Part shown: positions 17,390 to 26,227 of the stretch, in pieces | Numbering within the stretch: the stretch's first letter is position 1 | Layout: every line of letters begins with the position of its first letter | From: Chrysosporum bergii ANA360D | GTDB lineage: Bacteria; Cyanobacteriota; Cyanobacteriia; Cyanobacteriales; Nostocaceae | Assembly: GCF_029891735.1 (NCBI RefSeq) | Contig: NZ_JANQDH010000056.1 | Location: 1 to 35,061 of the forward strand | Direction of reading: 5' to 3' | DNA: 35,061 bases | Made by a program: the position numbers and the translations under genes | The notes under the pieces: model-generated | Databases searched by the model: none | Seen by the model: only the letters and a program-made list of their open reading frames with translations | What the model was told of the DNA's origin: nothing

Positions 17390-17416
17390 ATTAGCGAGCA
17401 GGATGCTCGCACTACT
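17390..17416 (+). repeat. Dispersed small palindromic repeat
   Basis: GCGAGCA (17394-17400) and TGCTCGC (17404-17410) are perfect arms around GGA, followed by ACTACTTTTT. This matches the family consensus, with compensatory changes in both arms relative to the 16512 copy (GCGGGCA/TGCCCGC to GCGAGCA/TGCTCGC), which suggests that the stem itself is conserved. Confidence 0.6.
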
Positions 17417-17448
17417 TTTTGTTTAGATTTCATGTTTACAGTTTCAAA

Positions 17449-17471
17449 CCCTCTCCCCACTGGGGAGAGGG
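17449..17471. terminator. Strong hairpin downstream of metH
   Basis: CCCTCTCCCC (17449-17458) and GGGGAGAGGG (17462-17471) form a perfect 10-bp stem with an ACT loop, nine bases beyond the metH stop. In the metH direction it is followed by TTTGAAAC, a weak U tract. It probably ends metH transcription or stabilises its 3' end. Similar CTCTCCCC palindromes are dispersed in cyanobacterial genomes, so it may have arrived as a repeat. Confidence 0.55.
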
Positions 17472-17479
17472 GAAAAACA

Positions 17480-20400
17480 TTAAGCGCTAAAGTATTTGGC
17501 TACCGGGTGATAAGCAATAATTGCCGTGGTTGACTGTTCTGGATAAATTTGCTCACTTTCATCCATATACAAATTAATCCTGTCAGTGCCCAGCAATGTC
17601 AACTGTTTATACTGATCCTGAATATTCGGACAAGCGGGATAGCCAAAACTATACCGAGAACCTTGATAGCGTTGTGCCAAAATATCCCGGATATTATCCG
17701 GTTCCTCAGCAGCAAAACCTAACTCCCGGCGAATCCTGGCGTGAGTCCACTCTGCCAAGGCTTCAGCCACCTGCACCGCCAACCCGTGGAAATACAGATA
17801 ATCTGTATATAGATTATCAGCAAACAACTTCTGGGCAAACTCGGTAGCAATTTCCCCCACAGTCACAGCCTGCATGGGAAAGACATCAATTACTCCGGAC
17901 TCTTTGGGCGCAAAGAAATCGGCAATACACAGCCGTCGCAAAGACTTTTGGCGGGGAAACTCAAAACTTGCTTTTACCTCTGGGTTCTCTGGGTCTGTGT
18001 GGTTGGGATCATAAATATGCAAGGTATTCCCTTCAGCCTGACAGGGAAAATATCCATAAATTACCTGGGGATGTAGTAGATTTTCTTCAATGACCCGTTG
18101 CTTCCAACTCTCCAAAATTGGATAAACTTTCTCATGCAGGAAAGCCTGATGTGACTCTTTAGACTGTTCTTTTGGCTTGCGGAACTGCCATTGTCCAGCA
18201 ATTAAGGCTTGTAGATCCAAATACGAGAACACTTCCTCAATGGGAATATCACCAGGCTTTAACCACTGAGTACCCCAGAAAGGAGGCGTAGGACGGTGAA
18301 TATCTACCGCCACAGCTTCGGAACGGCGGGTATCAATCACAACTGGAGATGTCACAATAGGGGACGATGACTCGGTACTGGGGGCTGGTGCTGCTTTTAC
18401 TTCTTCTACCTCGTCCAAAAATCCCTGGTAATCATCCCAATTATTAGCGGCTTTGGCCGGCATTAACTTATCCATGAAGTGCAAATCAGAAAAAGCATCT
18501 TTGCCATAAATGACCTTACCCTTATAAGTGTTTTGGCAATCTTGATGGACAAACTTAGGAGTTAATGCAGCACCACCTAAAATTACAGGAACGGTAATTC
18601 CTTTTTCGTTAAACACTTCCAAATTTTCCTTCATAAAGGCGGTGGATTTCACCAGCAAGCCACTCATGGCAATACAATCAGCTTTGTGTTCTTCATAAGC
18701 TTGGATAATATTTTCCACCGACTGCTTAATACCCAGATTAATTACCTTGTACCCGTTGTTGGTTAAGATAATATCTACTAAGTTTTTACCAATATCATGG
18801 ACATCACCTTTAACTGTGGCAATGATAAAAGTTCCCTTGGCATTATTACCAGTTTCTGACTTTTCCATGAATGGTTCTAGATATGCAACTGCGGCTTTCA
18901 TAGTTTCTGCCGACTGTAGCACGAAGGGTAATTGCATTTGTCCTGAACCGAATAACTCCCCCACAACCTTCATGCCATCTAACAGAAAAGTGTTGATAAT
19001 GTGTAAAGGCGAATAAATTTCTAAAGCTTGGGTCAGCAGTTTTTCTAAACCAATGCGTTCACCGTCAATGATGTGGCATTTGAGGCGTTCTTCTAAAGGT
19101 AGACTTTCATCAACACCTTGGTCGCGTTTTGTGGTAACTCCTGCAAACAAAGTTGTCAGTTTTGTTAAAGGATCATAAACGCAGACATCACCTTCAAGTT
19201 TACGCCGGTCATAAATTAAATCACGGCAAACTTCTTGATGGTGTGGTTCTATCTTAGATAGGGGTAAAATCTTGTTAGCACTGACAATGGCTGCATCCAT
19301 ACCTGCCGTCATGGCTTGATGTAAAAACATGGAGTTGAGTACAATTCGCGCTGCAGGGTTTAAACCAAAGGAAATATTAGATATACCCAAAATAACATGA
19401 CATCCGGGTAATTCTTGACGAATGCGGCTAATTGATTCAATGGTGGCTTTGCCATTGATTCTGTCTTCCTCAATCCCAGTAGAAATAGGTAATGCTAAGG
19501 TATCAAAGAATATTTCTGATGCGGCAATACCATATTCTACAGCTTGACGATAGGCACGTTGAGCAATTTGAAACTTTTTATCTGCTGTCCTTGCCATACC
19601 ATCTTCATCAATAGTACCAATTACCACACCAGCGCCGTATTTTTTGGCTAAATCCAGCACTTTAAGAAAACGTGGTTCTCCGTCTTCGTAATTAGTAGAA
19701 TTGAGCAAACACTTACCACCAGCTACCTTTAAACCCGCTTCCATTTTTTCCCATTCTGTGGAGTCGAGCATTAAAGGCAATGTCACATTATTGACGATGC
19801 GGGAAACCAGTTCGTACATATCCCGGACACCATCACGTCCTACGTAATCCACGTTGACATCAAGGATGTGTGCCCCTTCCTTAACCTGCGCCCTGGCTAT
19901 GGATACCAAGCCGTCCCAATCTTCTGCATTCAGTAAATCCCGGCATTTTTTAGAACCACTGGCGTTGAGGCGTTCACCGACAATTAAGAAAGAATTATCT
20001 TGATCGTAGGGCTGAGTGGAATAAATTGACGCGGCAGCGGGTTCTAAACTATACTTTCTCTCTTTGGGTTTGAGGTTTTGGGCAATTTCTGCCAGTTGTT
20101 GAATGTGTTCTGGACGTGTCCCACAGCAACCCCCAATCACTTGGACACCCAAATCTTCAACAAAGTGCATTAAAGCCATGCGTAATTCTGTTGGCGTTAA
20201 GCGGTAGTGCGCTCGTCCGCCGACGTTCTCAGGTAAACCCGCGTTGGGTATACAAGAGATGGTAAAAGGTGAATGTTGTGATAAATACTTGATATGTGGT
20301 TTCATCAAGTCTGGCCCTGTGGCACAGTTTAAACCTAGGATATCTAGCGGATATGGAGCCAAAATTGTCATTACAGCGCTAATTTCTGACCCCACTAGCA

Positions 20401-21007
20401 TAGTACCCATACTTTCCATGGTTACAGATACCATTAACGGGCGACGTTCTCCTTTTTTAGCAAAAACTTCTTCAATACCGTTCAAGGCTGCTTTGATTTG
20501 CAGCACATCTTGGCAAGTTTCTACTAAAAATAAATCAACACCACCATCAAAGAGGGCTTCGGCTTGTTCAGCAAAAGAGGCTTTGAGGGTGTCAAAGTCA
20601 ATGTGTCCCAAGGTGGGGAGTTTGGTAGTCGGTCCTATAGAACCGGCTACAAACCGGGGTTTTTCTGCGGTGGAAAATTCTGCGGCCACCTGCTTGGCAA
20701 TTTCTACGGCTTTTTTGTTCAGTTCATAAGTCTTGTGGGCGAGGTTATATTCTGCTAAAACAATGGATGTACCGCCAAAGGTATCTGTCTCAATCACATC
20801 AGCACCAGCAGCGAGAAAGTCTCGGTGGACTTGAGCCACTGCTTCGGGTTTGCTGTGGACTAGGTACTCATTACAACCCTCGTACTCCGCCCCGCCAAAA
20901 TCTTCGGCTGTGAGGTTCTGAGTTTGTAAATTGGTTCCCATACCACCGTCAAAGACGATGACTGGGCGATGTGGACTATGCAGATGTTTAAGGAAAGGAT
21001 GAGTCAT
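17480..21007 (-). CDS. metH: Cobalamin-dependent methionine synthase
   Basis: About 1175 residues, full length for the family. MetH transfers the methyl group of 5-methyltetrahydrofolate to homocysteine through methylcobalamin. Four modules are visible, numbered from the GTG at 21016. The homocysteine domain has GGMGTNLQ and zinc cysteines C231 (GLNCATG) and C297/C298 (GGCCGT). The pterin domain starts near [12 protein letters not shown]. The cobalamin domain has the lower-ligand His about 740 in GDVHDIGKN. The reactivation domain binds AdoMet ([12 protein letters not shown]...[11 protein letters not shown]...[10 protein letters not shown]). ATG 21007 is preferred because GGAAAA lies just upstream; GTG 21016 adds three residues. 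I looked for a cobalamin or SAM riboswitch in the 250 bases upstream and saw no convincing one. Confidence 0.96.
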   Translation of the reverse strand: MTHPFLKHLHSPHRPVIVFDGGMGTNLQTQNLTAEDFGGAEYEGCNEYLVHSKPEAVAQVHRDFLAAGADVIETDTFGGTSIVLAEYNLAHKTYELNKKAVEIAKQVAAEFSTAEKPRFVAGSIGPTTKLPTLGHIDFDTLKASFAEQAEALFDGGVDLFLVETCQDVLQIKAALNGIEEVFAKKGERRPLMVSVTMESMGTMLVGSEISAVMTILAPYPLDILGLNCATGPDLMKPHIKYLSQHSPFTISCIPNAGLPENVGGRAHYRLTPTELRMALMHFVEDLGVQVIGGCCGTRPEHIQQLAEIAQNLKPKERKYSLEPAAASIYSTQPYDQDNSFLIVGERLNASGSKKCRDLLNAEDWDGLVSIARAQVKEGAHILDVNVDYVGRDGVRDMYELVSRIVNNVTLPLMLDSTEWEKMEAGLKVAGGKCLLNSTNYEDGEPRFLKVLDLAKKYGAGVVIGTIDEDGMARTADKKFQIAQRAYRQAVEYGIAASEIFFDTLALPISTGIEEDRINGKATIESISRIRQELPGCHVILGISNISFGLNPAARIVLNSMFLHQAMTAGMDAAIVSANKILPLSKIEPHHQEVCRDLIYDRRKLEGDVCVYDPLTKLTTLFAGVTTKRDQGVDESLPLEERLKCHIIDGERIGLEKLLTQALEIYSPLHIINTFLLDGMKVVGELFGSGQMQLPFVLQSAETMKAAVAYLEPFMEKSETGNNAKGTFIIATVKGDVHDIGKNLVDIILTNNGYKVINLGIKQSVENIIQAYEEHKADCIAMSGLLVKSTAFMKENLEVFNEKGITVPVILGGAALTPKFVHQDCQNTYKGKVIYGKDAFSDLHFMDKLMPAKAANNWDDYQGFLDEVEEVKAAPAPSTESSSPIVTSPVVIDTRRSEAVAVDIHRPTPPFWGTQWLKPGDIPIEEVFSYLDLQALIAGQWQFRKPKEQSKESHQAFLHEKVYPILESWKQRVIEENLLHPQVIYGYFPCQAEGNTLHIYDPNHTDPENPEVKASFEFPRQKSLRRLCIADFFAPKESGVIDVFPMQAVTVGEIATEFAQKLFADNLYTDYLYFHGLAVQVAEALAEWTHARIRRELGFAAEEPDNIRDILAQRYQGSRYSFGYPACPNIQDQYKQLTLLGTDRINLYMDESEQIYPEQSTTAIIAYHPVAKYFSA

Positions 21008-21271
21008 GTTTTCCACTGAATAAATTGGTTCAGTTTTATATATGATCCACTATTTTAGAGATTGATACAAGATGAAGAAAATATTAAAGATGTCTATAGC
21101 CTTTCTCAATAAGGGTGAGGTAAAAATGTAAATGATCGTCTTGTAGTGCAAGTCCTGCTTGCTGCTTAATACAGTCCTGCTAAAAATATACCTCACTATA
21201 CTTCACTTGGGCAAAATTCGCTATATTAGTATGAACTACAGTAGTTATAGGGGAAGCTGTGAGGTAGTTTG

Positions 21272-21643
21272 ATGTTTGAAACCAATTCGCCACAGGTGAT
21301 TAATACTGCTGTGAATCTCCTACAAAGATATGCAGAGGGAAAACGCAATTTTAGCGGGGCTAATTTAATTAATGCTGATTTACAAGGTGTTGACCTCAAG
21401 GGTTGTGACCTGAGCTATGCTGATTTGACTGGTGCTAATCTCAATGGTGCTAATCTTAGAGGCTGTGATCTGAGCTTTGCAAATTTCAGTCAAGCTAACT
21501 TACAAAATGCTGATTTGCGGGGAGCTTTATTGTTTTCTGCGGACTTCCGTCAAGGGTATCTCCAGGGAATTAAACTAGAAAAAGCAGATTGGGATGGCAA
21601 TACTCATTTTCCTGACAATTTTGATCCAGCCCTGGGGGGATAA
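21272..21643 (+). CDS. Pentapeptide-repeat protein
   Basis: 123 residues from ATG 21272, with GAGGTAG a few bases upstream as ribosome site; an in-frame TTG at 21269 is less likely. After about 30 residues of helical N-terminus (VINTAVNLLQRYAEGKR) comes a run of about fifteen A(D/N)LxG-type pentapeptides (SGANLINADLQGVDLKGCDL...), predicted to fold as a right-handed quadrilateral beta-helix. Such proteins are abundant in cyanobacteria and mostly of unknown function. Here there is no membrane segment or signal, so it is probably cytosolic. It lies 121 bases upstream of the P-type ATPase on the same strand, but a functional link is not established. Confidence 0.9.
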   Translation: MFETNSPQVINTAVNLLQRYAEGKRNFSGANLINADLQGVDLKGCDLSYADLTGANLNGANLRGCDLSFANFSQANLQNADLRGALLFSADFRQGYLQGIKLEKADWDGNTHFPDNFDPALGG

Positions 21644-21764
21644 AAACCATCAGCCAAAAACCCTCACTGGGGTAGATCATCCCTGTCATCACCATTAGAT
21701 ACAATTAGGCTATTGCCGTTGTAGAAATTTTGCTCTCCATTCCAACTAGGAATTTAGGCGTAAG

Positions 21765-23921
21765 ATGATGAAAATCGCCTCTAAATTAAAAAATAGTAAC
21801 TCTGTGGCTGTTGAATATGAGATCATACATACAATTCATGGTAGGGTCAGGCTTCGTGTTCCTCTCTTGGCTGATGATCATGATTACGCCCAAAGCCTAG
21901 AAGAGTTACTAAGGTCGGACTATCGGGTTAGCTACGCTCGTGTTAATGCTGGTTGCAGTTCTGTGGCTATTAAGTACCAATTATCGACTAGTATAAATGG
22001 GTTAGTACCAAATTATATCATAGATTTATTATACAAAGCTAAAAGCAGAAATAAAACTGAGAGGATCCCAGCAACTAGGACTCTAGACTTAAAATGGCCA
22101 GCTTTTGCCACTGGCTTGGCTTTACTGGGGCTAGGGTTTCCTATTCCTAAAACGGTAATTGCTGCAACGGTAGCCCTGGCTGCTGTACCCACTGCTCAGG
22201 GTGCTTATACTAGCATTACTCAAGAACAAAAGTTAAATATAGACTGCTTAGATTTGCTGGCCATCACTTTAACTTCTGCCCAAGGCAACTTGATTACACC
22301 CGCGTTGATGATTACACTACATAGAATAGGTGACCACATTCGCGATCGCACCGCCAGAGTTACGGAAAATCGCGCCACAGATTTATTGAACTCATTGGGC
22401 AATTACGCCTGGGTGGAACAACCAGATGGGGAAAAAAAACGCATCCTAGCCACAGAAGTACAGCCCAAAGATAAGGTAGTTGTTTATCCAGGAGAACAAA
22501 TTCCCGTTGATGGAGAAATTATCGAGGGAACAGCTTTAATTGACCAACAAAAGCTGACTGGTGAATCAATGCCGGTGTTGCGTCAAGTGGGACAAGGGGT
22601 TTATGCTTCTACTCTGGTGCGGGAAGGAGAAATTTACATCCAAACGGAGCGAGTAGGGGCAGATACTCGTGCTGGAGCCAGCATAGAATTAGTTAAACAA
22701 GCCCCTGTGTATGATACACGCATGGGTAATTATGCGGCTAACATTGCCGACAAGGCTATATTACCTGCTTTAATGTTTTCTGGGTTAGTGTTAGCCGCAA
22801 CCCGCAACTCTTCTACAGCAGCATCTATCCTCACTTTGGATTTTGTCACTGGTATTCGGGTTTCTCTACCTACAACTTTTTTGGCAGCTTTACACCACGC
22901 TTCCAGACATGGTGTATTGATCCGCAGTGGTCGGGCTTTAGAAAAATTAGCACAGGTGGATACCTTAGTTTTTGACAAAACAGGAACTTTAACTAAGGGT
23001 GACATTGAAGTTATGGGTATAGAAAGTTTGACAGAGAAAATGTCTACCCAAAGGCTGTTAACTTTAGCTGCTTCTGCTGAACAACGCCTGACTCACCCGG
23101 TGGCTGAAGCTGTGGTTAAATATGCCCAAAAACAAGGAATAGAAATTTTACCCCGCCCAGAATTTGTTTATGAAATTGGTTTGGGGGTGTTGGGGAAAAT
23201 TGATGGACAACAAGTTATTGTGGGGAGCGATCGCTTTTTGCGTCAGTGTGGTATTGGTTTAGATTTTTTTGAGCAACCACGTCTCACCCATAAAATTTCT
23301 GCTGATGATTCATTATTATATGTAGCCGTAAATCAGGAGTTACTAGGAATTATTTATTATAGAGACCCCCTGCGACCAGAAAGCGCTGGAGTGGTAGAGA
23401 AACTCCAAACTGAATACAATATGGAAATACATCTACTCACAGGGGATAGTCGGCAAAGGGCGAACTATGTCGCCCAAGAAATAAATCTTCCCTTTTCCCA
23501 AGTCCATGCTGAGGCATTTCCCCAACAAAAAGCAGAAATTATCCAAAAAATTCACAAATCTGGTAAAACAGTGGCTTTTACAGGCGACGGTTTAAATGAT
23601 TCCATCGCTTTAGCTTATGCTGATGTTGCCATTTCCTTTGGTGGAGGTTCTGACATAGCCAGAGAAACCGCCGATGTTGTGCTAATGGATGATAACCTGA
23701 CTAGTTTTTTAGAAGCCATGGCCATTGCCCGGCAAACTCAAGCAGTAATTAAACAAAATATTGGTTTAGCTGTGGTCCCCAATGTAGCAGCTTTAGCAGT
23801 GGCCACCACCATAGGACTGCATCCCCTAGCAGCTACAGTTATTCATAATGGTTCGGCAATTGCTGCTGGGTTAAATGGCTTACGTCCTCTGATGCACCGA
23901 GATCCGCCCCGGCCTGGTTGA
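21765..23921 (+). CDS. P1B-like P-type ATPase lacking the CPx metal motif
   Basis: 718 residues. The P-type core is complete: actuator motif LTGES (264-268), phosphorylation site D404 in DKTGTLT, and hinge GDGLND (607-612), so it should be an active ion pump. The N-terminus (about 18-75) resembles a heavy-metal-associated fold (IHGRVRLRVP) but lacks CxxC. The membrane helix before the phosphorylation domain, where P1B pumps have CPC, SPC or CPH, reads TLDFVTGIRVSLPTTFLAAL with no cysteine. The C-terminal helix pair (VVPNVAALAVATTIG...IHNGSAIAAGLNGL) retains the P1B-type NGSAI pattern. It is closest to the CtpC-like and other atypical bacterial transport ATPases; the ion cannot be deduced. ATG 21765 is followed in frame by ATG 21768, and either may be used. 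Confidence 0.88.
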   Translation: MMKIASKLKNSNSVAVEYEIIHTIHGRVRLRVPLLADDHDYAQSLEELLRSDYRVSYARVNAGCSSVAIKYQLSTSINGLVPNYIIDLLYKAKSRNKTERIPATRTLDLKWPAFATGLALLGLGFPIPKTVIAATVALAAVPTAQGAYTSITQEQKLNIDCLDLLAITLTSAQGNLITPALMITLHRIGDHIRDRTARVTENRATDLLNSLGNYAWVEQPDGEKKRILATEVQPKDKVVVYPGEQIPVDGEIIEGTALIDQQKLTGESMPVLRQVGQGVYASTLVREGEIYIQTERVGADTRAGASIELVKQAPVYDTRMGNYAANIADKAILPALMFSGLVLAATRNSSTAASILTLDFVTGIRVSLPTTFLAALHHASRHGVLIRSGRALEKLAQVDTLVFDKTGTLTKGDIEVMGIESLTEKMSTQRLLTLAASAEQRLTHPVAEAVVKYAQKQGIEILPRPEFVYEIGLGVLGKIDGQQVIVGSDRFLRQCGIGLDFFEQPRLTHKISADDSLLYVAVNQELLGIIYYRDPLRPESAGVVEKLQTEYNMEIHLLTGDSRQRANYVAQEINLPFSQVHAEAFPQQKAEIIQKIHKSGKTVAFTGDGLNDSIALAYADVAISFGGGSDIARETADVVLMDDNLTSFLEAMAIARQTQAVIKQNIGLAVVPNVAALAVATTIGLHPLAATVIHNGSAIAAGLNGLRPLMHRDPPRPG

Positions 23922-23988
23922 AAAATTTAACCTTTCGGGAACACACAACAATTCAAACAAATTGAACATGAAAGATCAAGAGAAATAA

Positions 23989-24062
23989 CGGGCGAGGAGG
24001 GATTCGAACCCCCGACACCGTGGTCCGTAGCCACGTGCTCTAGTCCACTGAGCTACACGCCC
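23989..24062 (-). tRNA. trnR-ACG: tRNA-Arg (anticodon ACG)
   Basis: Read on the minus strand from 24062: acceptor GGGCGTG, TA, D-arm GCTC...GAGC, anticodon stem CGTGG/CCACG around loop CTACGGA with anticodon ACG (24026-24028), T-arm GGGGG-TTCGAAT-CCCTC, 3' acceptor CTCGCCC and discriminator G at 23989. CCA is not encoded. The acceptor has a U-U apposition at 6:67. The ACG anticodon, normally edited to ICG, reads CGU/CGC/CGA codons. It lies alone between the ATPase stop and the two-helix protein gene. Confidence 0.96.
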
Positions 24063-24243
24063 TTGTCCAATATATTTGTATATTAGCACATACTATGAAA
24101 ATCATGCAAGACTAATGCAAAACTTTTTTTTATGTGCCTGGTATTAGGGATGTGTGGGCTAATGAGATAATTTTTCCAGCTTATTTGTGAACAAAGAAAC
24201 CTAAAAAGCATAAAATGATGTTTATACTGTATTCAATTAGCAT

Positions 24244-24501
24244 ATGCCTCCCCGTTGGCCTCGCAAACCCGATCGCAAAGATCCAGCATTCCGCAAGTTA
24301 GATGACCGGATGAATTTTGCCCTCCATGTGGCACTGACTACATCTGTTAATTCTGGTTTATGGTTTTTCCATAACTTAACAGCCGCATCCTGGGAGTGGC
24401 TACCTTGGTTAACAGCAAGTTGGATATTAGTATTGTTGGTGCATCTGATTTATATTAGTGCGATCGCTAACTATAGTGAGAATCCGCCTAAATCCACCTG
24501 A
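24244..24501 (+). CDS. Small two-helix membrane protein (2TM family)
   Basis: 85 residues. A basic N-terminus rich in Arg, Lys and Pro (PPRWPRKPDRKDPAFRKLDDRM) is followed by two hydrophobic segments at about 26-46 and 54-75, matching the 2TM domain layout seen in many small cyanobacterial proteins. Positive charges before the first helix favour a cytosolic N-terminus with both ends inside. Function unknown. The start ATG at 24244 is the first of the frame; no strong ribosome site is visible. Confidence 0.75.
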   Translation: MPPRWPRKPDRKDPAFRKLDDRMNFALHVALTTSVNSGLWFFHNLTAASWEWLPWLTASWILVLLVHLIYISAIANYSENPPKST

Positions 24502-24539
24502 AGGCCGACTATTGAGGCTGGAGTGATTGTCACCTGTGG

Positions 24540-24554
24540 CAGTGGATGCCACTG
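24540..24554. other. Short hairpin between the 2TM and DUF3181-like genes
   Basis: CAGTGG (24540-24545) and CCACTG (24549-24554) form a 6-bp stem with an ATG loop. It is followed by AATAATTAAG, not a T run. Possibly a weak terminator or processing site. Confidence 0.3.
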
Positions 24555-24621
24555 AATAATTAAGCGATAATGTTAAAAACCCTGATATTTGTTGCTGTTT
24601 AGTTGATTAATGGTGATTTTT

Positions 24622-24930
24622 ATGGCTACGACTAATACCGCAGAATTACTAGAAGCCCTAGCTGCTGAAATTGGGGAAGCTGTTTATATAGACATTGCCA
24701 AGTGGCATCTTTATTTATCCGATGCCAAACTACATACTGTAGTGGCTGAAAAAATGTATCCTTTAATTAGTTCTCAAACTGTGGATGAAGACCGGGTGAT
24801 GGCAGTATTGGACTCTATCCCAGTCAAAATTGGCGGTGGGAGGAAAGAATTACCTTTGAATGATTTATTACCATTGCAATGTCAAGTGAATTTAGTAGAT
24901 ATTTTAGAGAAGTATCAACGCCAATTTTAG
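24622..24930 (+). CDS. DUF3181-like conserved cyanobacterial protein
   Basis: 102 residues from ATG 24622 (MATTNTAELLEALAAEIG); an in-frame ATG at 24610 would add four residues (MVIF) and the sequence does not decide between them. The protein is small, soluble and acidic, with the segments VYIDIAKWHLYLSDAKLH and VLDSIPVKIGGGRKELPLNDLLP. I associate this pattern with the cyanobacterial DUF3181 family; the number is from memory. No catalytic motif is visible and the role is unknown. Confidence 0.72.
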   Translation: MATTNTAELLEALAAEIGEAVYIDIAKWHLYLSDAKLHTVVAEKMYPLISSQTVDEDRVMAVLDSIPVKIGGGRKELPLNDLLPLQCQVNLVDILEKYQRQF

Positions 24931-24977
24931 AGGATGGTCTGGGTTTTGTTTTTCCTTTCCATCATGGTCATGAGAAA

Positions 24978-25035
24978 TATTGACATACTCACCGACCTTC
25001 TAGGTCGGTGATTCCTGGCGGTTGACCGCAACTTG
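24978..25035. mobile_element. Solitary IS200/IS605-type end (remnant or MITE)
   Basis: TATTGACATACT is followed by a perfect 9-bp hairpin, CACCGACCT (24990-24998) and AGGTCGGTG (25002-25010), then ATTCCTGGCGGTTGACCGC. This TTGACA...hairpin...GATTCCT layout is what I know from the subterminal ends of cyanobacterial IS200/IS605/IS1341 elements. No transposase gene is attached, so it is a left-behind end or a miniature element. It directly abuts the stop of cobW. Confidence 0.5.
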
Positions 25036-26082
25036 CTAAAAAGTCAAAGCTACTAATTGAGATTTTATTTCTAAAGGGTTCAAATCACGACCAATAAAAA
25101 CTAAACTCGTTTGTTTAGCTTCTTCCACTTGCCACGGACGATCATAAAATTTATCAAATCGGGTTCCTACACCCTGCATGACTAAGCGCATGGGTTTGTT
25201 TGGCACTGCCACAAAGCCTTTGATGCGATAAATTTCTTGTTGCTGGGCCAGTTTTTGCAATTGTTCTTGTAGTTTTTCTGGGTCAAAGCTGCGGTCTAAC
25301 ACTAAGTGAGTTGAGGTGATTTCTTCGTCGTGTTCGTGGTCTTCCTCGGTGTCGTGATGGCTAGGACGACTATCTAAATTATCTTCTACTGCGGCTTGAA
25401 ATCCTAATAAAATATCGGCATCTAGTGTACCGCGATCGCTTTCTACAATCTTCACCACTCTGGGCAGCTGTTGCTTAATTAATTCCTCAACTTGTAGCTT
25501 AGTGTCAATATCCACTAAATCAGTTTTATTCAACACCACTAAATCAGCACAAGTTAGTTGGTCGGCAAAAAGTTCTTGCAACGGTGTTTCGTGTTCTAGG
25601 CTATCATCTGCCTGTCGTTGAGCAGCGATGGCTTCTGGGTCACTGGCAAATGTGCCTGCTGCTACTGCGGCACAATCTACTACGGTAATCACTGCATCTA
25701 CCGTAGCTGCGGCGCGGATTTCGTGCCAGCGAAAGGCTTTAACTAGGGGTTTTGGTAAAGCTAACCCGGAAGTTTCAATCAAAATACAGTCAATGCTATC
25801 TCGCCGCTTAATTAACTCTTGCATGGTGGGATAAAACTCTTCCTGCACGGTACAACATAAGCAGCCGTTGGTTAATTCAAAGATATTACTGCCATTGTTG
25901 CTATCTTCAGGGCAAATCTCACAGGACTTCAACAATTCGCCATCAATACCCAGTTCTCCAAACTCATTAACTAAAACTGCTATGCGGCGACCTTGGTTGT
26001 TTTGTAGTAGGTGGCGAATTAAGCTAGTTTTACCACTGCCTAAAAAGCCTGTGATCACTGTTACTGGTATTTTTGTAGCCAT
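25036..26082 (-). CDS. cobW: CobW-family GTPase (COG0523)
   Basis: 348 residues of a G3E-type P-loop GTPase. Motifs in order: Walker A GFLGSGKTS (12-20), the family's metal motif GCLCC (C74/C76/C77), ETSGL (103-107), and the guanine-specificity motif NKTD (185-188). A His/Asp/Glu-rich loop (HHDTEEDHEHDEE, about 241-253) precedes the C-terminal CobW domain (GFVAVPNKPMRLVMQGVG). CobW proteins are GTP-dependent metal chaperones; members act in cobalamin synthesis, zinc homeostasis or nitrile hydratase maturation. Which metal is served here is open. The gene lies downstream of ho1 on the same strand after 145 bases that contain a predicted fold. Cytosolic. Confidence 0.88.
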   Translation of the reverse strand: MATKIPVTVITGFLGSGKTSLIRHLLQNNQGRRIAVLVNEFGELGIDGELLKSCEICPEDSNNGSNIFELTNGCLCCTVQEEFYPTMQELIKRRDSIDCILIETSGLALPKPLVKAFRWHEIRAAATVDAVITVVDCAAVAAGTFASDPEAIAAQRQADDSLEHETPLQELFADQLTCADLVVLNKTDLVDIDTKLQVEELIKQQLPRVVKIVESDRGTLDADILLGFQAAVEDNLDSRPSHHDTEEDHEHDEEITSTHLVLDRSFDPEKLQEQLQKLAQQQEIYRIKGFVAVPNKPMRLVMQGVGTRFDKFYDRPWQVEEAKQTSLVFIGRDLNPLEIKSQLVALTF

Positions 26083-26131
26083 TGTTTAGTTAAAGTTATG
26101 CAGTGAATTTTTGACACTTTGTTAACCTAAG

Positions 26132-26200
26132 CATCAGGGACAACTCCTCAGCGATCGCCTGAACTTAAATCAGGTGACCCCAAAAAAGCTGTCCCTAGAT
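26132..26200. other. Structured intergenic segment between ho1 and cobW
   Basis: AGGGACA (26136-26142) can pair with TGTCCCT (26190-26196), enclosing an inner pair CCTGA/TCAGG (about 26158-26174) and a HIP1 site. Both flanking genes read on the minus strand, so the RNA would form the 3' end of ho1 mRNA or the leader of cobW. No U tract follows the outer stem. Terminator, processing site or chance fold remain open. Confidence 0.3.
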
Positions 26201-26227
26201 TTTAGCAAAGGTTAACCTCAGCAGAAT

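Noticed and set aside
21017-21271. Cobalamin or SAM riboswitch upstream of metH
   Set aside because: I looked for a conserved B12-box-like or SAM-type fold on the minus strand and saw only a short CAAG...CTTG hairpin in A/T-rich sequence.
23922-24243. A protein gene between the ATPase and the 2TM gene
   Set aside because: The conserved sequence there is explained entirely by tRNA-Arg(ACG); the rest is A/T-rich with no coding frame.
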